19,328 nt of DNA from an uncultured Desulfobacterium sp. Its GTDB lineage: Bacteria; Desulfobacterota; Desulfobacteria; Desulfobacterales; Desulfobacteraceae. Position 1 is the stretch's first letter. Each line of letters opens with the position of its first letter. Under the pieces are notes generated by a model. That model saw only the letters and a program-made list of their open reading frames with translations. It had not been told where the DNA came from and made no database searches. Below, piece after piece: positions 1-8,042 of the stretch. Made by a program: the position numbers and the translations under genes. The stretch lies in the NCBI GenBank assembly GCA_937124525.1, contig CAKZLA010000060.1, forward strand, positions 1 through 19,328. Direction: 5' to 3'.

Positions 1-70
1 TTGTAATAACTGGAGTTTCGATATTTGTTGTGGGCAGGCCAGATACCCAATACGGCCTGCCCGTGGCAGT
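1..70 (+). repeat. Two-hairpin repeat, copy A (cut by window start)
   Basis: This is a partial copy of an element that recurs as a tandem pair at 8541-8726. The first 40 bases are identical to 8655-8694. It contains the right arm GGAGTTTC (12-19) of a first hairpin whose left arm lies outside the window. A second hairpin follows: GGGCAGGCC (32-40), a 13-nt loop, GGCCTGCCC (54-62), a perfect 9-bp stem. It then continues with GTGGCAGTT, as in the other copies. It lies about 30 bp upstream of the betaine-binding protein gene, so it could be a 5'-UTR structure, a terminator of an upstream gene, or an inserted repeat. Confidence 0.75.
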
Positions 71-100
71 TATAATAAATTTAATTTATGGAGGTTTATG

Positions 101-1021
101 ATGAAAAAATTGGTTCTTTTAATCGTAGCAGTTTCCTTCCTTGCTCTGCCCATGGCAGGATTTGCGGCAGACCCTGTGAAGGTGGCGTCCAAAGGCTTTA
201 CCGAGCAGGTTATTCTGGGTAAAATCATGGTTCAATTGCTCAAGGACAGAAAAATACCGGTGGAAGACCGCACCAGCCTGGGCGGTACCAATGTAAATCG
301 AGAAGCCCTGGAGCAGGGACAGATTGATGTGTATATGGAATATACAGGTACGGCATGGCTTTCGCTTTTTAAACAGACGGAAGTTATTCGGGATGCCACA
401 GAGCTTTACAAAAAGGTGAAGGCCCATGATGTTGAAAAAAAACTGGTATGGCTTGAGCCAGCGAAGTTCAACAATACCTATGCCATTATCATGAAAGCTG
501 ATACGGCTGACAAGATGAATATTCACTCCCTCTCCGAGTGGGCGGCATGGACCAAAAAAAATCCCGGTAAAATGACGGTATCAACCAACGCAGAATTCTA
601 TTCAAGGGCGGATGGTTTCAAAGGAATGATGGAATTTTACGGTCTAACCTTCGGCAAGGACATACCGGACGGCAATGTCACCAAAATGGAGACTCCACTG
701 GCCAAAAAGGCTGTACGGGACGGTCAGGCTCTCTGTGGTATGGCCTTTGCCACAGATGGAGAGATCAAGGATTACAAGTTGACCGTTTTAGGAGATGACA
801 AAAGCTATTTCCCCATTTATAATCCCGCACCGGTTGTCAGGGCTTCAGTGCTTGAGGCATATCCACAATTGAAACTGGTATTAAATGAAATCGGTTCTTC
901 TCTGGATACGGGCACCATGACACGTCTCAACTACCGGGTTAATGTCAATGGAGAAAAACCCGATGCCGTGGCAAAAAGCTGGCTTCAAGGTGTTGGGCTG
1001 ATTATCAAGAAAAGAAAGTAA
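101..1021 (+). CDS. Glycine betaine/osmoprotectant ABC transporter substrate-binding protein (OpuAC/OsmF-like)
   Basis: This is a secreted binding protein that captures a quaternary amine such as betaine, choline or carnitine for an ABC importer. Residues 1-23 form a signal peptide (MKKLVLL, hydrophobic core, cleavage near GFAA/DP). The mature protein opens with the family pattern VKVASKGFTEQVILGKI, followed by SLGGTNVNREALEQGQIDVY and EYTGTAW, typical of OpuAC-type receptors of the OsmF/OpuCC branch. Its length of about 306 aa is normal for the family. Two ATGs are adjacent (98 and 101). The GGAGG at 90-94 is 3 nt from the first and 6 nt from the second, so 101 is preferred. No permease or ATPase gene is visible; they could lie upstream of the window. 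The substrate is inferred from the family and from the mttB and sox genes nearby. Confidence 0.88.
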   Translation: MKKLVLLIVAVSFLALPMAGFAADPVKVASKGFTEQVILGKIMVQLLKDRKIPVEDRTSLGGTNVNREALEQGQIDVYMEYTGTAWLSLFKQTEVIRDATELYKKVKAHDVEKKLVWLEPAKFNNTYAIIMKADTADKMNIHSLSEWAAWTKKNPGKMTVSTNAEFYSRADGFKGMMEFYGLTFGKDIPDGNVTKMETPLAKKAVRDGQALCGMAFATDGEIKDYKLTVLGDDKSYFPIYNPAPVVRASVLEAYPQLKLVLNEIGSSLDTGTMTRLNYRVNVNGEKPDAVAKSWLQGVGLIIKKRK

Positions 1022-1031
1022 AAGAATTTTG

Positions 1032-1057
1032 GGCGGGGATGTGTGATCCCCGCCTTT
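1032..1057 (+). terminator. Hairpin terminator after the betaine-binding protein gene
   Basis: A perfect 9-bp GC-rich stem, GGCGGGGAT / ATCCCCGCC, with a 5-nt loop begins 11 nt after the stop codon and is followed by TTT. The stem is strong but the T tract is short. It also separates this gene from the convergent ParB-like gene. Confidence 0.65.
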
Positions 1058-1085
1058 GAAAAAACCATGGGGATCAAAGGGTGAT

Positions 1086-2009
1086 TTAATACTTTACAAT
1101 TCCCATAAATTTTTTTGCGCGTCCAATGAGCTGTCTGAATGGATTTGAGAACTTTTTGGAATATTCATTAACCATACTTTCTGCATCTTCTTTTAAGATA
1201 TTATCCGGCACCATTTTATTTTTATATTTTACGATCCATATGTAAAAATCCGTCTCTGTCCTGTGTGGAAAAGCATTCATTATTTTGTTTTTTCGGATCA
1301 TTTCCGCCATGGGGGTATATATGTTATCAAACCAGGATGCGGCCGCCTCTTCGAGGTTAATTCTTCTTTTTTTATTTTTGGCAAGAAAAAATGCATGGCG
1401 CTGGATATGTTCCATGATGATGTTATACCCACCAAGTCTTGTCAGATGAAGATCAGGATTTCTTTTTTTCAAGCCGGTTTCTTTCAAAAATTTGTGATAG
1501 GTTTCAAGGATGGTCAGCTTATATATATCCGTGCTGTTGTCAAGGGAGACATCACAGTTGTACTCGAAAACCCTGGCATCAATGGTGCCTGTATTTCTTG
1601 ATTTTGCGACCGATATCCGGTGATGTCCATCCTTAACAAAGTATGCTTTGCAAACCTTGTAGAGCTCTACCGGTGGGAGCGTTCTGCCCGATGAAATCGC
1701 ATTTTCGATCTCCTTCCAACGCTCCCTTGAACTCTCCTCCAATGGGAAAAAGTGACGTGTAAAGCTTTTATAACGCCCCTGGCTTCCAATGATGGCATCA
1801 AGGGGAACAGAATGTATACCGATATCCTTGACAAACCAGAGTTCAAGTTTTTCTTTTACGGCTTCAAAGGGAAGCAGTCTACTGGATTTTCGCGTAATCC
1901 AGCTGTTCAATTCCTCTTTAAATGCCCTTGACATGGCTTTGGAAAAATGTTTTTCCGCCTTGTATCTGTTTTGAGCATCTATATCCGTATTTGATTTAAA
2001 AAGGTTCAT
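1086..2009 (-). CDS. ParB-like-domain protein of unknown function
   Basis: This 307-aa soluble protein has no signal peptide. A ParB/sulfiredoxin-like core is recognisable around residues 111-150: LPPVELYKV, then YFVKDGHHRISVAKSRN, where DGHHR is the typical nucleotide- or phosphate-binding loop of the fold. Similar stand-alone proteins (DUF4032-like) are annotated as ParB-like or as regulators, with no settled role. The C-terminal half is rich in Lys and Arg. There is no ParA and no parS, so a chromosome-partition role is not supported. No clear Shine-Dalgarno precedes the ATG. The gene follows ahcY on the same strand after a 230-bp gap and probably has its own promoter. Any link to the methyl-group genes is only positional. 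Confidence 0.6.
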   Translation of the reverse strand: MNLFKSNTDIDAQNRYKAEKHFSKAMSRAFKEELNSWITRKSSRLLPFEAVKEKLELWFVKDIGIHSVPLDAIIGSQGRYKSFTRHFFPLEESSRERWKEIENAISSGRTLPPVELYKVCKAYFVKDGHHRISVAKSRNTGTIDARVFEYNCDVSLDNSTDIYKLTILETYHKFLKETGLKKRNPDLHLTRLGGYNIIMEHIQRHAFFLAKNKKRRINLEEAAASWFDNIYTPMAEMIRKNKIMNAFPHRTETDFYIWIVKYKNKMVPDNILKEDAESMVNEYSKKFSNPFRQLIGRAKKFMGIVKY

Positions 2010-2074
2010 TTTAAACTGTATATTCCCTTTGAATATTGTATTCCAATATCATATGATGCATCTTCCATTCACTG

Positions 2075-2134
2075 GTTGACACTTTTTCACAACACTCCCT
2101 TATTTTCTGGGAATCTCTTCAAAAAAGTGTCAAC
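2075..2134. repeat. 13-bp inverted repeat upstream of the ParB-like gene
   Basis: GTTGACACTTTTT (2075-2087) is repeated in inverse orientation at 2122-2134, with a 34-bp spacer. Each arm contains a TTGACA hexamer, so the structure could be overlapping -35 elements or an operator for the gene that starts at 2009. Neither arm is followed by a convincing -10 box at the right distance. Confidence 0.5.
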
Positions 2135-2240
2135 TACTTTTCATGGGATATGAAGGATGCCCATATGACCCCACATTTCGTTTGTCCGGGAAATAAAGGA
2201 TGCCAAAAAAAGGGGCGCTCATTTAAATCTGTCGATATAT

Positions 2241-3686
2241 TTAATATCTGTAATGATCGGCTTTAAAGGGCCCTTCCACAGAAACCCCGATATAATCGGC
2301 TTGCTCCTGGCTAAGCTTAGTCAAGTGAATGTCCAGTCGATCCAGATGGAGGCGAGCGACTTCTTCGTCCAGCTCCTTGGGGAGCGTATAAACTTTTTTC
2401 TCGTGAGGCTTCTCGGCCAGCCGGATCTGGGCCAGCACCTGATTGCTGAAGCTGCAACTCATCACAAAACTGGGATGACCAGTGGCACAGCCCAAGTTCA
2501 CCAATCTTCCTTCAGCCAACACAATCACCGATCGGCCCGATTCCAGGGTCCATTTATCCACCTGGGACTTGATGACGGTTTTGGTATGGGCGGGATTGTT
2601 CTCCAGATATCCCATTTCAATTTCATTATCGAAATGGCCGATATTGCAGATAATGGCTTCATCCTTCATTTCAACGATATGCTTGGCGCGAATAACCTGA
2701 TAATTTCCCGTGGTCGTGACAAAAATATCACCTTGGGGCACTGCCTCCTCCATGGTCATTACCTGATACCCTTCCATGGCCGCCTGAAGGGCACAGATGG
2801 GATCAATTTCCGTGATGATCACCCGGGCACCGTACCCTTTCATGGAGTCGGCGCACCCTTTCCCAACATCGCCGTAGCCAGCCACCACAACTACCTTTCC
2901 GGCCAGCATGATGTCGGTGGCTCTTTTAATGCCATCGGCAAGGGATTCCCGGCACCCATAGAGGTTATCGAACTTCGATTTGGTAACCGAGTCGTTGACG
3001 TTGATGGCGGGAAAGAGCAGTTTGTTCTCTGCGGCCAGATGGTAGAGCCGGTGTACCCCGGTGGTGGTCTCTTCGGATACGCCTTTGATCTTCTCGGCAA
3101 TACGTGTCCACTTTTTTGGATCCTTTTCCAAGCTGTATCGAAGCCGCTCCATCAAAAGACGCTCATCGGCACTGCCCGGTGTTTTGTCGAGAAGGGATGT
3201 ATCCTTTTCCACTTTGACTCCTTGGTGAACAAATAGCGTGGCATCGCCGCCGTCATCCACGATGAGATCCGGCCCACTGCCGTCGGGCCAGGTCAGGGCC
3301 TGTTCCGTACACCACCAGAACTCATCCAATGTCTCTTCTTTCCATGCGAAAACCGCAGCAGAACCTTTTTCCGCAATGGCGGCCGCTGCGTGATCCTGGG
3401 TAGAGAAAATATTACAGGTGGCCCACCTGAGATCTGCTCCCAGTTCATATAGGGTATCGATCAGCATGGCCGTCTGAATGGTCATGTGTAGGCTCCCCAT
3501 GATCTTGAGTCCTTTGAGGGGTTTTGTCTCTCCATATTTCTCTCGGATGGCCATGAGGCCGGGCATTTCACGCTCGGATAGCTGCATATCCTTGTGGCCG
3601 TCCGAGGCAAGGGAGATATCTTTTATTTTATACGGTAATTTTAAATCCAGCTCCATGAACAAGGATTTACCATCGGCTTGGTACAT
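2241..3686 (-). CDS. ahcY: Adenosylhomocysteinase (S-adenosylhomocysteine hydrolase)
   Basis: This NAD-dependent cytosolic enzyme splits S-adenosylhomocysteine into adenosine and homocysteine, relieving product inhibition of SAM methyltransferases. The 481-aa protein is full length for the long bacterial form. Visible signatures are SLHMTIQTA (residues 65-73), the substrate region [15 protein letters not shown] (from residue 91), the NAD-binding GYGDVGKG loop (270-277), and the conserved C-terminus FKADHYRY. The ATG is preceded by AGGAG at good spacing (reverse complement AGGAGTTGCAATATG). A sigma70-like promoter lies 48-76 bp upstream. It sits downstream of the metK remnant and mttB on the same strand, and tandem palindromes separate it from metK, so it is probably transcribed independently. 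Confidence 0.97.
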   Translation of the reverse strand: MYQADGKSLFMELDLKLPYKIKDISLASDGHKDMQLSEREMPGLMAIREKYGETKPLKGLKIMGSLHMTIQTAMLIDTLYELGADLRWATCNIFSTQDHAAAAIAEKGSAAVFAWKEETLDEFWWCTEQALTWPDGSGPDLIVDDGGDATLFVHQGVKVEKDTSLLDKTPGSADERLLMERLRYSLEKDPKKWTRIAEKIKGVSEETTTGVHRLYHLAAENKLLFPAINVNDSVTKSKFDNLYGCRESLADGIKRATDIMLAGKVVVVAGYGDVGKGCADSMKGYGARVIITEIDPICALQAAMEGYQVMTMEEAVPQGDIFVTTTGNYQVIRAKHIVEMKDEAIICNIGHFDNEIEMGYLENNPAHTKTVIKSQVDKWTLESGRSVIVLAEGRLVNLGCATGHPSFVMSCSFSNQVLAQIRLAEKPHEKKVYTLPKELDEEVARLHLDRLDIHLTKLSQEQADYIGVSVEGPFKADHYRY

Positions 3687-3733
3687 ATTGCAACTCCTGA
3701 ATTAAATATAATCAATTTTAGTTTTAATTTGCT

Positions 3734-3762
3734 TTAGTACATTAGTCTCCAGTTCTTGTCAA
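3734..3762 (-). promoter_or_regulatory. Probable sigma70 promoter of ahcY
   Basis: On the minus strand TTGACA (complement of 3757-3762) is followed after exactly 17 bp by TACTAA (complement of 3734-3739). This gives a perfect -35 and a 4/6 -10. The implied transcript start is about 40 nt upstream of the ahcY start codon. Confidence 0.55.
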
Positions 3763-3808
3763 AAAAAACGAGGATAGGCTTATGGTTTGGGGTTTTCCGC
3801 ATTATATG

Positions 3809-3881
3809 ATTATTGGAGGCAGGTTTAAATCTGTCTCCAATAATAACAATTGTGTCAGGTAAACTTAACACAATTGTTATT
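3809..3881 (-). terminator. Two abutting palindromes between metK remnant and ahcY
   Basis: The first structure in the minus direction is AATAACAATTGTGT (3842-3855) paired perfectly with ACACAATTGTTATT (3868-3881), a 14-bp stem with a 12-nt loop. The second is ATTATTGGAGGCAG (3809-3822) against CTGTCTCCAATAAT (3831-3844), with one wobble position and a TTTAAA centre. They overlap by three bases. They may terminate the mttB-metK transcript and insulate ahcY. The stems are AT-rich and lack long T tracts, so termination is inferred from position. Confidence 0.5.
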
Positions 3882-3895
3882 TGGATATATTCCGA

Positions 3896-4458
3896 TTAGA
3901 GTCCGGCTTTGGCCCGAATCTCTTCGGCTTTGTCCGTTCTCTCCCAGGTAAAGTCGGATCTTGTCTTCCAAAATGGCCGTAGGCGGAGGTTTTACGGTAA
4001 ATGGGTCGGAGCAGATCCAGCTCTTTGATGATACCGCCGGGGGTGAGATCGAACACGTCGCCAATGATCTCCGTGGCTTTTTTTTCGGATATTTTCCCCG
4101 TGCCCATGAAATCGACCAGCATGGAGACCGGTTTTGCCACGCCAATGGCATAGGCGAGCTGAACCTCACATTTTTTGGCAAGGCCAGCAGAAATGAGTTT
4201 TTTCGCCACATAGCGACCCATGTAGGATGCGCTCCGGTCCACCTTGGAGGGATCTTTTCCGGAAAAACAGCCGCCCCCATGGCTTCCTTGACCGCCATAG
4301 GTATCAACGATAATCTTTCGTCCGGTCAAACCGCAATCTCCCATGGGACCGCCGACAATGAATTTTCCCGTGGGGTTGATGAAAAATTTGGTATCTCCAT
4401 CCATCATATCTTCCGGGATCACCTTTTTTATCACCTCTTTGATGATCATTCCTTTCAG
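3896..4458 (-). pseudogene. metK: S-adenosylmethionine synthetase remnant (C-terminal half, frameshifted)
   Basis: The encoded sequence is plainly the second half of MetK (methionine plus ATP to SAM). It contains [41 protein letters not shown] with the conserved glycine-rich loop, [13 protein letters not shown], and the end block YGHFGRQDP. MetK is normally about 385-390 aa. Here only about 190 residues remain, and mttB ends directly upstream with no room for the N-terminal half. A second lesion is visible near the end: after QDP the frame is lost. Adding one base near 3957 would restore the usual [19 protein letters not shown] ending and a TAA at 3896-3898. The first ATG (4449) has only a poorly spaced AAAGGA. 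A functional SAM synthetase from this locus is unlikely, and an intact copy elsewhere in the genome is expected. Confidence 0.85.
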
Positions 4459-4469
4459 ATCTGGTCATG

Positions 4470-5921
4470 TCAGATTTCCCTCTGGACGATGGCTTCGATC
4501 CAATTGAGAACATTGTCCGGCTTGGGATCCACCTGATGGGTCGATAGAATTTTGCGCGTTTTTTCCGTACAACGTGATTTGAGATCTTTTCCGCCGTCCT
4601 GGAACCAATGATCAAAGCGGGTGCGATCCATGAGCTCCGGTAAAAGATGGGCTGTCTTAAAATTTTTGAATGTGTGGGGATCTGCTAAAAATATAGATCC
4701 ATTGGGACCCTTTGCCACGCGATCAATAACTTCCAGTGCCAGGGTTTCATCGTTGACGAGGATACCTTCGGTGAAGAATCGACTAATGGCGACAAATTCA
4801 TCGGCCATGGTCACCATCTCCAATGAAGATGTATGTCCCGACTCAATATAGCCGACATCGTGGATGACGTTGCAGCGGGAGAGCATGGAGGTCATGATGG
4901 ACATCATCCCCTCGGCACCGGCCTGGGCATCCAGCAGTTTGGAATCTGTGGCGCCGGCATAGGACCAAATGGGAATGTCGTAAATCTCGTCCCGCATATC
5001 CGCAAAGGCCGCCTGGGTGAGACACCACTCAGTACAACCATAGGAGACCACCGTACTCTTCATGTCAAGAATGCTCACATTGGGGGCGAATAGAAAAGGG
5101 GAGCCTTTACCGGCCAATTGATGGATGACAAGCCCCACCAGGTTTTCGGCAATCCCCAGGGCCATGGCCCCGCTTAAGGTTACCGGAGCCCCGCTTCCGG
5201 CGTTGCTGCCCGACGGCAGACAGATGGGAATCTTTTTTTCTGCACAAAACACCAGTTTATCCATGACATTGGCCGGAAATCGTAATGGACTGATGGCTTC
5301 GGAGTAGTTCAACAAAAAAGGTTTTTTCTGAAATTCTTTCTCTCCCCCGGCAACAGCACAGGCAATATCGTATATTTTTCGGATATCTTTTCCGCTGTCC
5401 GCAATGAAGCAAATGGGCTTGTTGCTCTTTTTAACCATCTCTGCAAAGACATGAACGTAAATCTCTTCTATCGGCACATCTTCAGGATTCCCCATGGACA
5501 TGGAAAAATGCATGTTGGGAAGGGCATCGACCAGGGTAGCAAAATTGCCGGTGTCCGCCAGTCGTGTTCGGCGTCGTTCTCCGGTCGCGATATCCACTGT
5601 AAAGATGGTGTCCGATCCGGTGCCGTAGAAAAAATTACCCTCAACCAGCGGCATGCTCTTGTTACCCTTTTGGTCATAAAGATTGATCACACGCGGGGCG
5701 GAACGAATGGCATCTTCCGCCAGATAGGCGGGCATGGTCAACCAATCATCCTTTTCCACTCGGCATCCGGCATCAAGGAGCATCTCCCGTACACCCGCAT
5801 GTTCCATTTTGAAACCGGTCTTTTCCAAGATTTCAAGGGCGGCGGTATGGATGGCCCATGCCTGTCTTTTATTCAATACTTTGAGCCTGGGTTTGAATGT
5901 TTCGATTTCCAGAGGTTTCAC
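4470..5921 (-). CDS. MttB-family (trimethylamine/betaine-type) corrinoid methyltransferase, non-pyrrolysine
   Basis: This belongs to the family that transfers a methyl group from a methylated amine to a cognate corrinoid protein. The 483-aa length fits MttB (about 480-500). Family blocks include PRLKVLNKRQAWAIHTAALEILEKTGF at the N-terminus, LPSGSNAGSGAPVTLSGAMA (235-254), IWSYAGATDSKLLDAQAGAEG (318-338), and NVIHDVGYIESGHTSSLEM (351-369). The reading frame has no internal amber codon, so it is the pyrrolysine-free type, which includes glycine betaine methyltransferase MtgB. The exact substrate cannot be read from sequence. The start is GTG, with AAGGAG 7 nt upstream. No corrinoid protein or reactivase gene is in view. 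It is preceded by a SAM methyltransferase gene on the same strand and followed by the metK remnant. Confidence 0.88.
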   Translation of the reverse strand: MKPLEIETFKPRLKVLNKRQAWAIHTAALEILEKTGFKMEHAGVREMLLDAGCRVEKDDWLTMPAYLAEDAIRSAPRVINLYDQKGNKSMPLVEGNFFYGTGSDTIFTVDIATGERRRTRLADTGNFATLVDALPNMHFSMSMGNPEDVPIEEIYVHVFAEMVKKSNKPICFIADSGKDIRKIYDIACAVAGGEKEFQKKPFLLNYSEAISPLRFPANVMDKLVFCAEKKIPICLPSGSNAGSGAPVTLSGAMALGIAENLVGLVIHQLAGKGSPFLFAPNVSILDMKSTVVSYGCTEWCLTQAAFADMRDEIYDIPIWSYAGATDSKLLDAQAGAEGMMSIMTSMLSRCNVIHDVGYIESGHTSSLEMVTMADEFVAISRFFTEGILVNDETLALEVIDRVAKGPNGSIFLADPHTFKNFKTAHLLPELMDRTRFDHWFQDGGKDLKSRCTEKTRKILSTHQVDPKPDNVLNWIEAIVQREI

Positions 5922-5992
5922 GTCTCAACTCCTTAAAATTAAACTGCCTTTCGACAGTGTCAAAATATAAATTTCAATAACAAAGTACGATA

Positions 5993-6029
5993 TCAATGAA
6001 TCCGGTCAATGAAATAATTTTGCTCATTG
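5993..6029 (-). promoter_or_regulatory. Cluster of TCAATGA-type motifs upstream of mttB
   Basis: The + strand reads TCAATGAA (5993-6000), CGGTCAATGAA (6003-6013) and TTTTGCTCATTG (6018-6029, opposite orientation), followed at once by CAATGAA. The same 11-mer and 12-mer occur upstream of the methyltransferase gene (6976-6986, 7024-7035). This may be an operator cluster for a shared regulator; the binding protein is unknown. Confidence 0.4.
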
Positions 6030-6084
6030 CAATGAAAAAAACCAAATTTTTATCATAAAGGGGAAACTGAAAAAGGCGGGAGAA

Positions 6085-6855
6085 TCAGCTATCGAGGAGT
6101 AGGCTGGCAGGGATATCTTCTTGTTTTTTTCCAACGATGGCATAATAATTGAGAGAAGTACCATCCTGACAGAGTCTGTGAGTGTAGTGTTTCCTTGACT
6201 TTATTTCAAATATACTGTTTTCAGAGATATTTTCAATCAATTTGGCAAAACCGGTCTGATCCTTTTCCGAACAAAATTCATCTTTGATGTTAAAGGCAAT
6301 CCATCCGGAATCATCAATAAAATTATACGCTTTTGCAAATGCTTCCGGTGGAATGTCTCCAAATCCCAAGGCAGCGACCAGTGTCATGCAGTTCAAACGC
6401 TCTTGGTTGATTTTATTTTCAACTTCTGAAGGAAGCTTCGTAAGGTCTTCCACGAAGTATTCATCATAGATGCCGGGTTGATCCCGTTTCGTAGCCATGG
6501 CAGCCTCTTCGATAATATCAATGCCGATCACCGTATCTACGCCAGCCGACATCAATTCTTCACCGACCATACCATTTCCGGCCCCGACATCGAACACCCT
6601 GAGTTCGTCCATTTTTTGATTAGATTTTCCCACTGCCTCGGCCAATTCGGAACAGATCACCACGGGAGAGCTGCACTTATATTTTTTATAAAAGAGGTGT
6701 TCGTAAAGCCCGGGAATTTTATAAATTTCATCATAATCGTGAGCGCGTAGCTGTACTTTCGTTCCATCGTTACAACTAATGATAAACTGCTCTTCTCCTT
6801 GAACGATTTCACAGGTGTTGTCAGGTATACCGATTGTAAATTGTGGTGTTTCCAT
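6085..6855 (-). CDS. Class I SAM-dependent methyltransferase (METTL27/WBSCR27-like)
   Basis: This soluble Rossmann-fold methyltransferase shows motif I (VFDVGAGNGMVGEEL, about residues 87-101), the acidic motif II residue in GIDI (111-114), and the pattern AALGFGDIPPEAF. The last element recalls METTL27/WBSCR27-like proteins, where it follows strand 4. The substrate is unknown. The open frame extends upstream to a TTG at 6900. The ATG at 6853-6855 has GGGGAT at suitable spacing and gives a 256-aa protein starting METPQFTIGIPDN, so it is preferred. An intermediate ATG at 6867 lacks a ribosome site. It is co-oriented with mttB, 163 bp away, and its upstream region shares sequence motifs with that of mttB. 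Confidence 0.75.
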   Translation of the reverse strand: METPQFTIGIPDNTCEIVQGEEQFIISCNDGTKVQLRAHDYDEIYKIPGLYEHLFYKKYKCSSPVVICSELAEAVGKSNQKMDELRVFDVGAGNGMVGEELMSAGVDTVIGIDIIEEAAMATKRDQPGIYDEYFVEDLTKLPSEVENKINQERLNCMTLVAALGFGDIPPEAFAKAYNFIDDSGWIAFNIKDEFCSEKDQTGFAKLIENISENSIFEIKSRKHYTHRLCQDGTSLNYYAIVGKKQEDIPASLLLDS

Positions 6856-6900
6856 TTTTATCCCCATGTTTCTATTGTTGTCATTGGAGGCTTTCTTCAA

Positions 6901-7899
6901 ATTTTTATAGAATGAGTTTGCACTTTCTTGAAAATATTCCCTGAAGATGGGATGCTAATGGTAGAAAGTGTAAAACGGTCAATGAAGCATGCCTTTTGAA
7001 TTGAACCAGCAAAAAATACAAGTCAATGAGCAAAACCATTGGCTATTTTCCAAAAACATATCGAACACATTCTATATTGTCAAGAAAATGAAAATGTTTT
7101 TTTGATTAAAACCAAAATTTTTCATATTAAATCCAGCATATTTATTAGGAAATAAGATGCTAATGTTATCTTAATATACATTAATAAAATAAAATGGACC
7201 GTATTCTTAAAAGAATGTCATATCGCAAGACAGCAAAACCATAGTGTTCAAAGTTTATTTCTTATTCTGTATATGAACTGGCACTGGGCTCCAATAATTC
7301 AAAGAACATCTTTTCAAAACGCTAATTTTATGTTTCATCGTCACTATGAATCCTCAAAACACCCCTAAGTACCCACACATAAATTCTTCGGTATTATTAT
7401 GCTTTTTAACTTCTACTTGTGAGTAAGCACGATAAATCGTGGATATTTTTTGGGGTTGAGTCTAACGTCGGCCAGTGGATATGCAGCAAGTAGTCGACAA
7501 TTAAATACAATGTTAAATTTCAGTTAGTTAATTGTTACTATCTGATGTGGGCTTTCAAAAGTGGCCGAACTTAGAACCAAACCCCATTTTTTTCAAGCTG
7601 TGCGGGTACCAAATTATCCGTATGCTTGGCAAGGCAAGTAGATCAAATTTAGCCCCCAATTGGTATTGTTAGATTAGAAATAGCACGAAAATATTCCTTC
7701 AAATCAGGTCAGCAAAGTGCTAACCGCACCGGTCGCATTTTTCAGCTTAATTTAGGCAGAATTTGCTTTTCCCCCAATTATTTTGGATCTTCGCGGATTA
7801 GTATAATTTTGATATATTGTGGTGCGCAATTCATAGTGTTTACGCATTGGGAATTATGAACTTTCACACAAATACGTGATGGGCCTTATTTTTTTATGC
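6901..7899. other. AT-rich gene-free interval
   Basis: About 1 kb with no open frame that looks coding and no tRNA or array. The left end holds the motif cluster upstream of the methyltransferase gene (6976-7035). The rest has many short A/T runs and no recognisable gene remnant. It could be the scar of a lost gene, but no protein similarity could be read by eye. Confidence 0.5.
6976..7035 (-). promoter_or_regulatory. Motifs upstream of the SAM methyltransferase shared with mttB
   Basis: CGGTCAATGAA (6976-6986) is identical to 6003-6013 upstream of mttB. CAATGAGCAAAA (7024-7035) is the exact reverse complement of 6018-6029. Two matches in two short upstream regions suggest a common operator. 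No regulator is assigned. Confidence 0.4.
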
Positions 7900-7927
7900 T
7901 TGACAGAACCTGCTGGGGATATAAGAT
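7900..7927 (+). promoter_or_regulatory. Possible promoter of the MarR-family gene
   Basis: TTGACA (7900-7905) is followed after 16 bp by TAAGAT (7922-7927, 4/6 match to the -10 consensus), about 115 bp upstream of the marR-type start. It is a plausible sigma70 site, with no further support. Confidence 0.35.
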
Positions 7928-8042
7928 TCGCTGGAGAGACATCCACTCACCAATTCAACTTGCAGGCTTGATCACAACCCCGGTCACTTGGGCAAGGGGT
8001 CAGGCTTGCTGAAATAGACAATCTCTATTCAGGAGAGACCTT

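Noticed and set aside
2253..3236. A 327-codon open frame on the + strand
   Set aside because: Antisense to ahcY, no ribosome site and no family similarity.
5923..5968. TTGACA with a 17-bp spacer directly before mttB
   Set aside because: The implied -10 is only AATTTT and the transcript start would fall on the ribosome site, so it is not a credible promoter.
7998..8008. GGTCAGGCTTG shared with the inverted repeat at 13297-13307
   Set aside because: An isolated 11-mer match is expected by chance in a window of this size, and the flanks differ.
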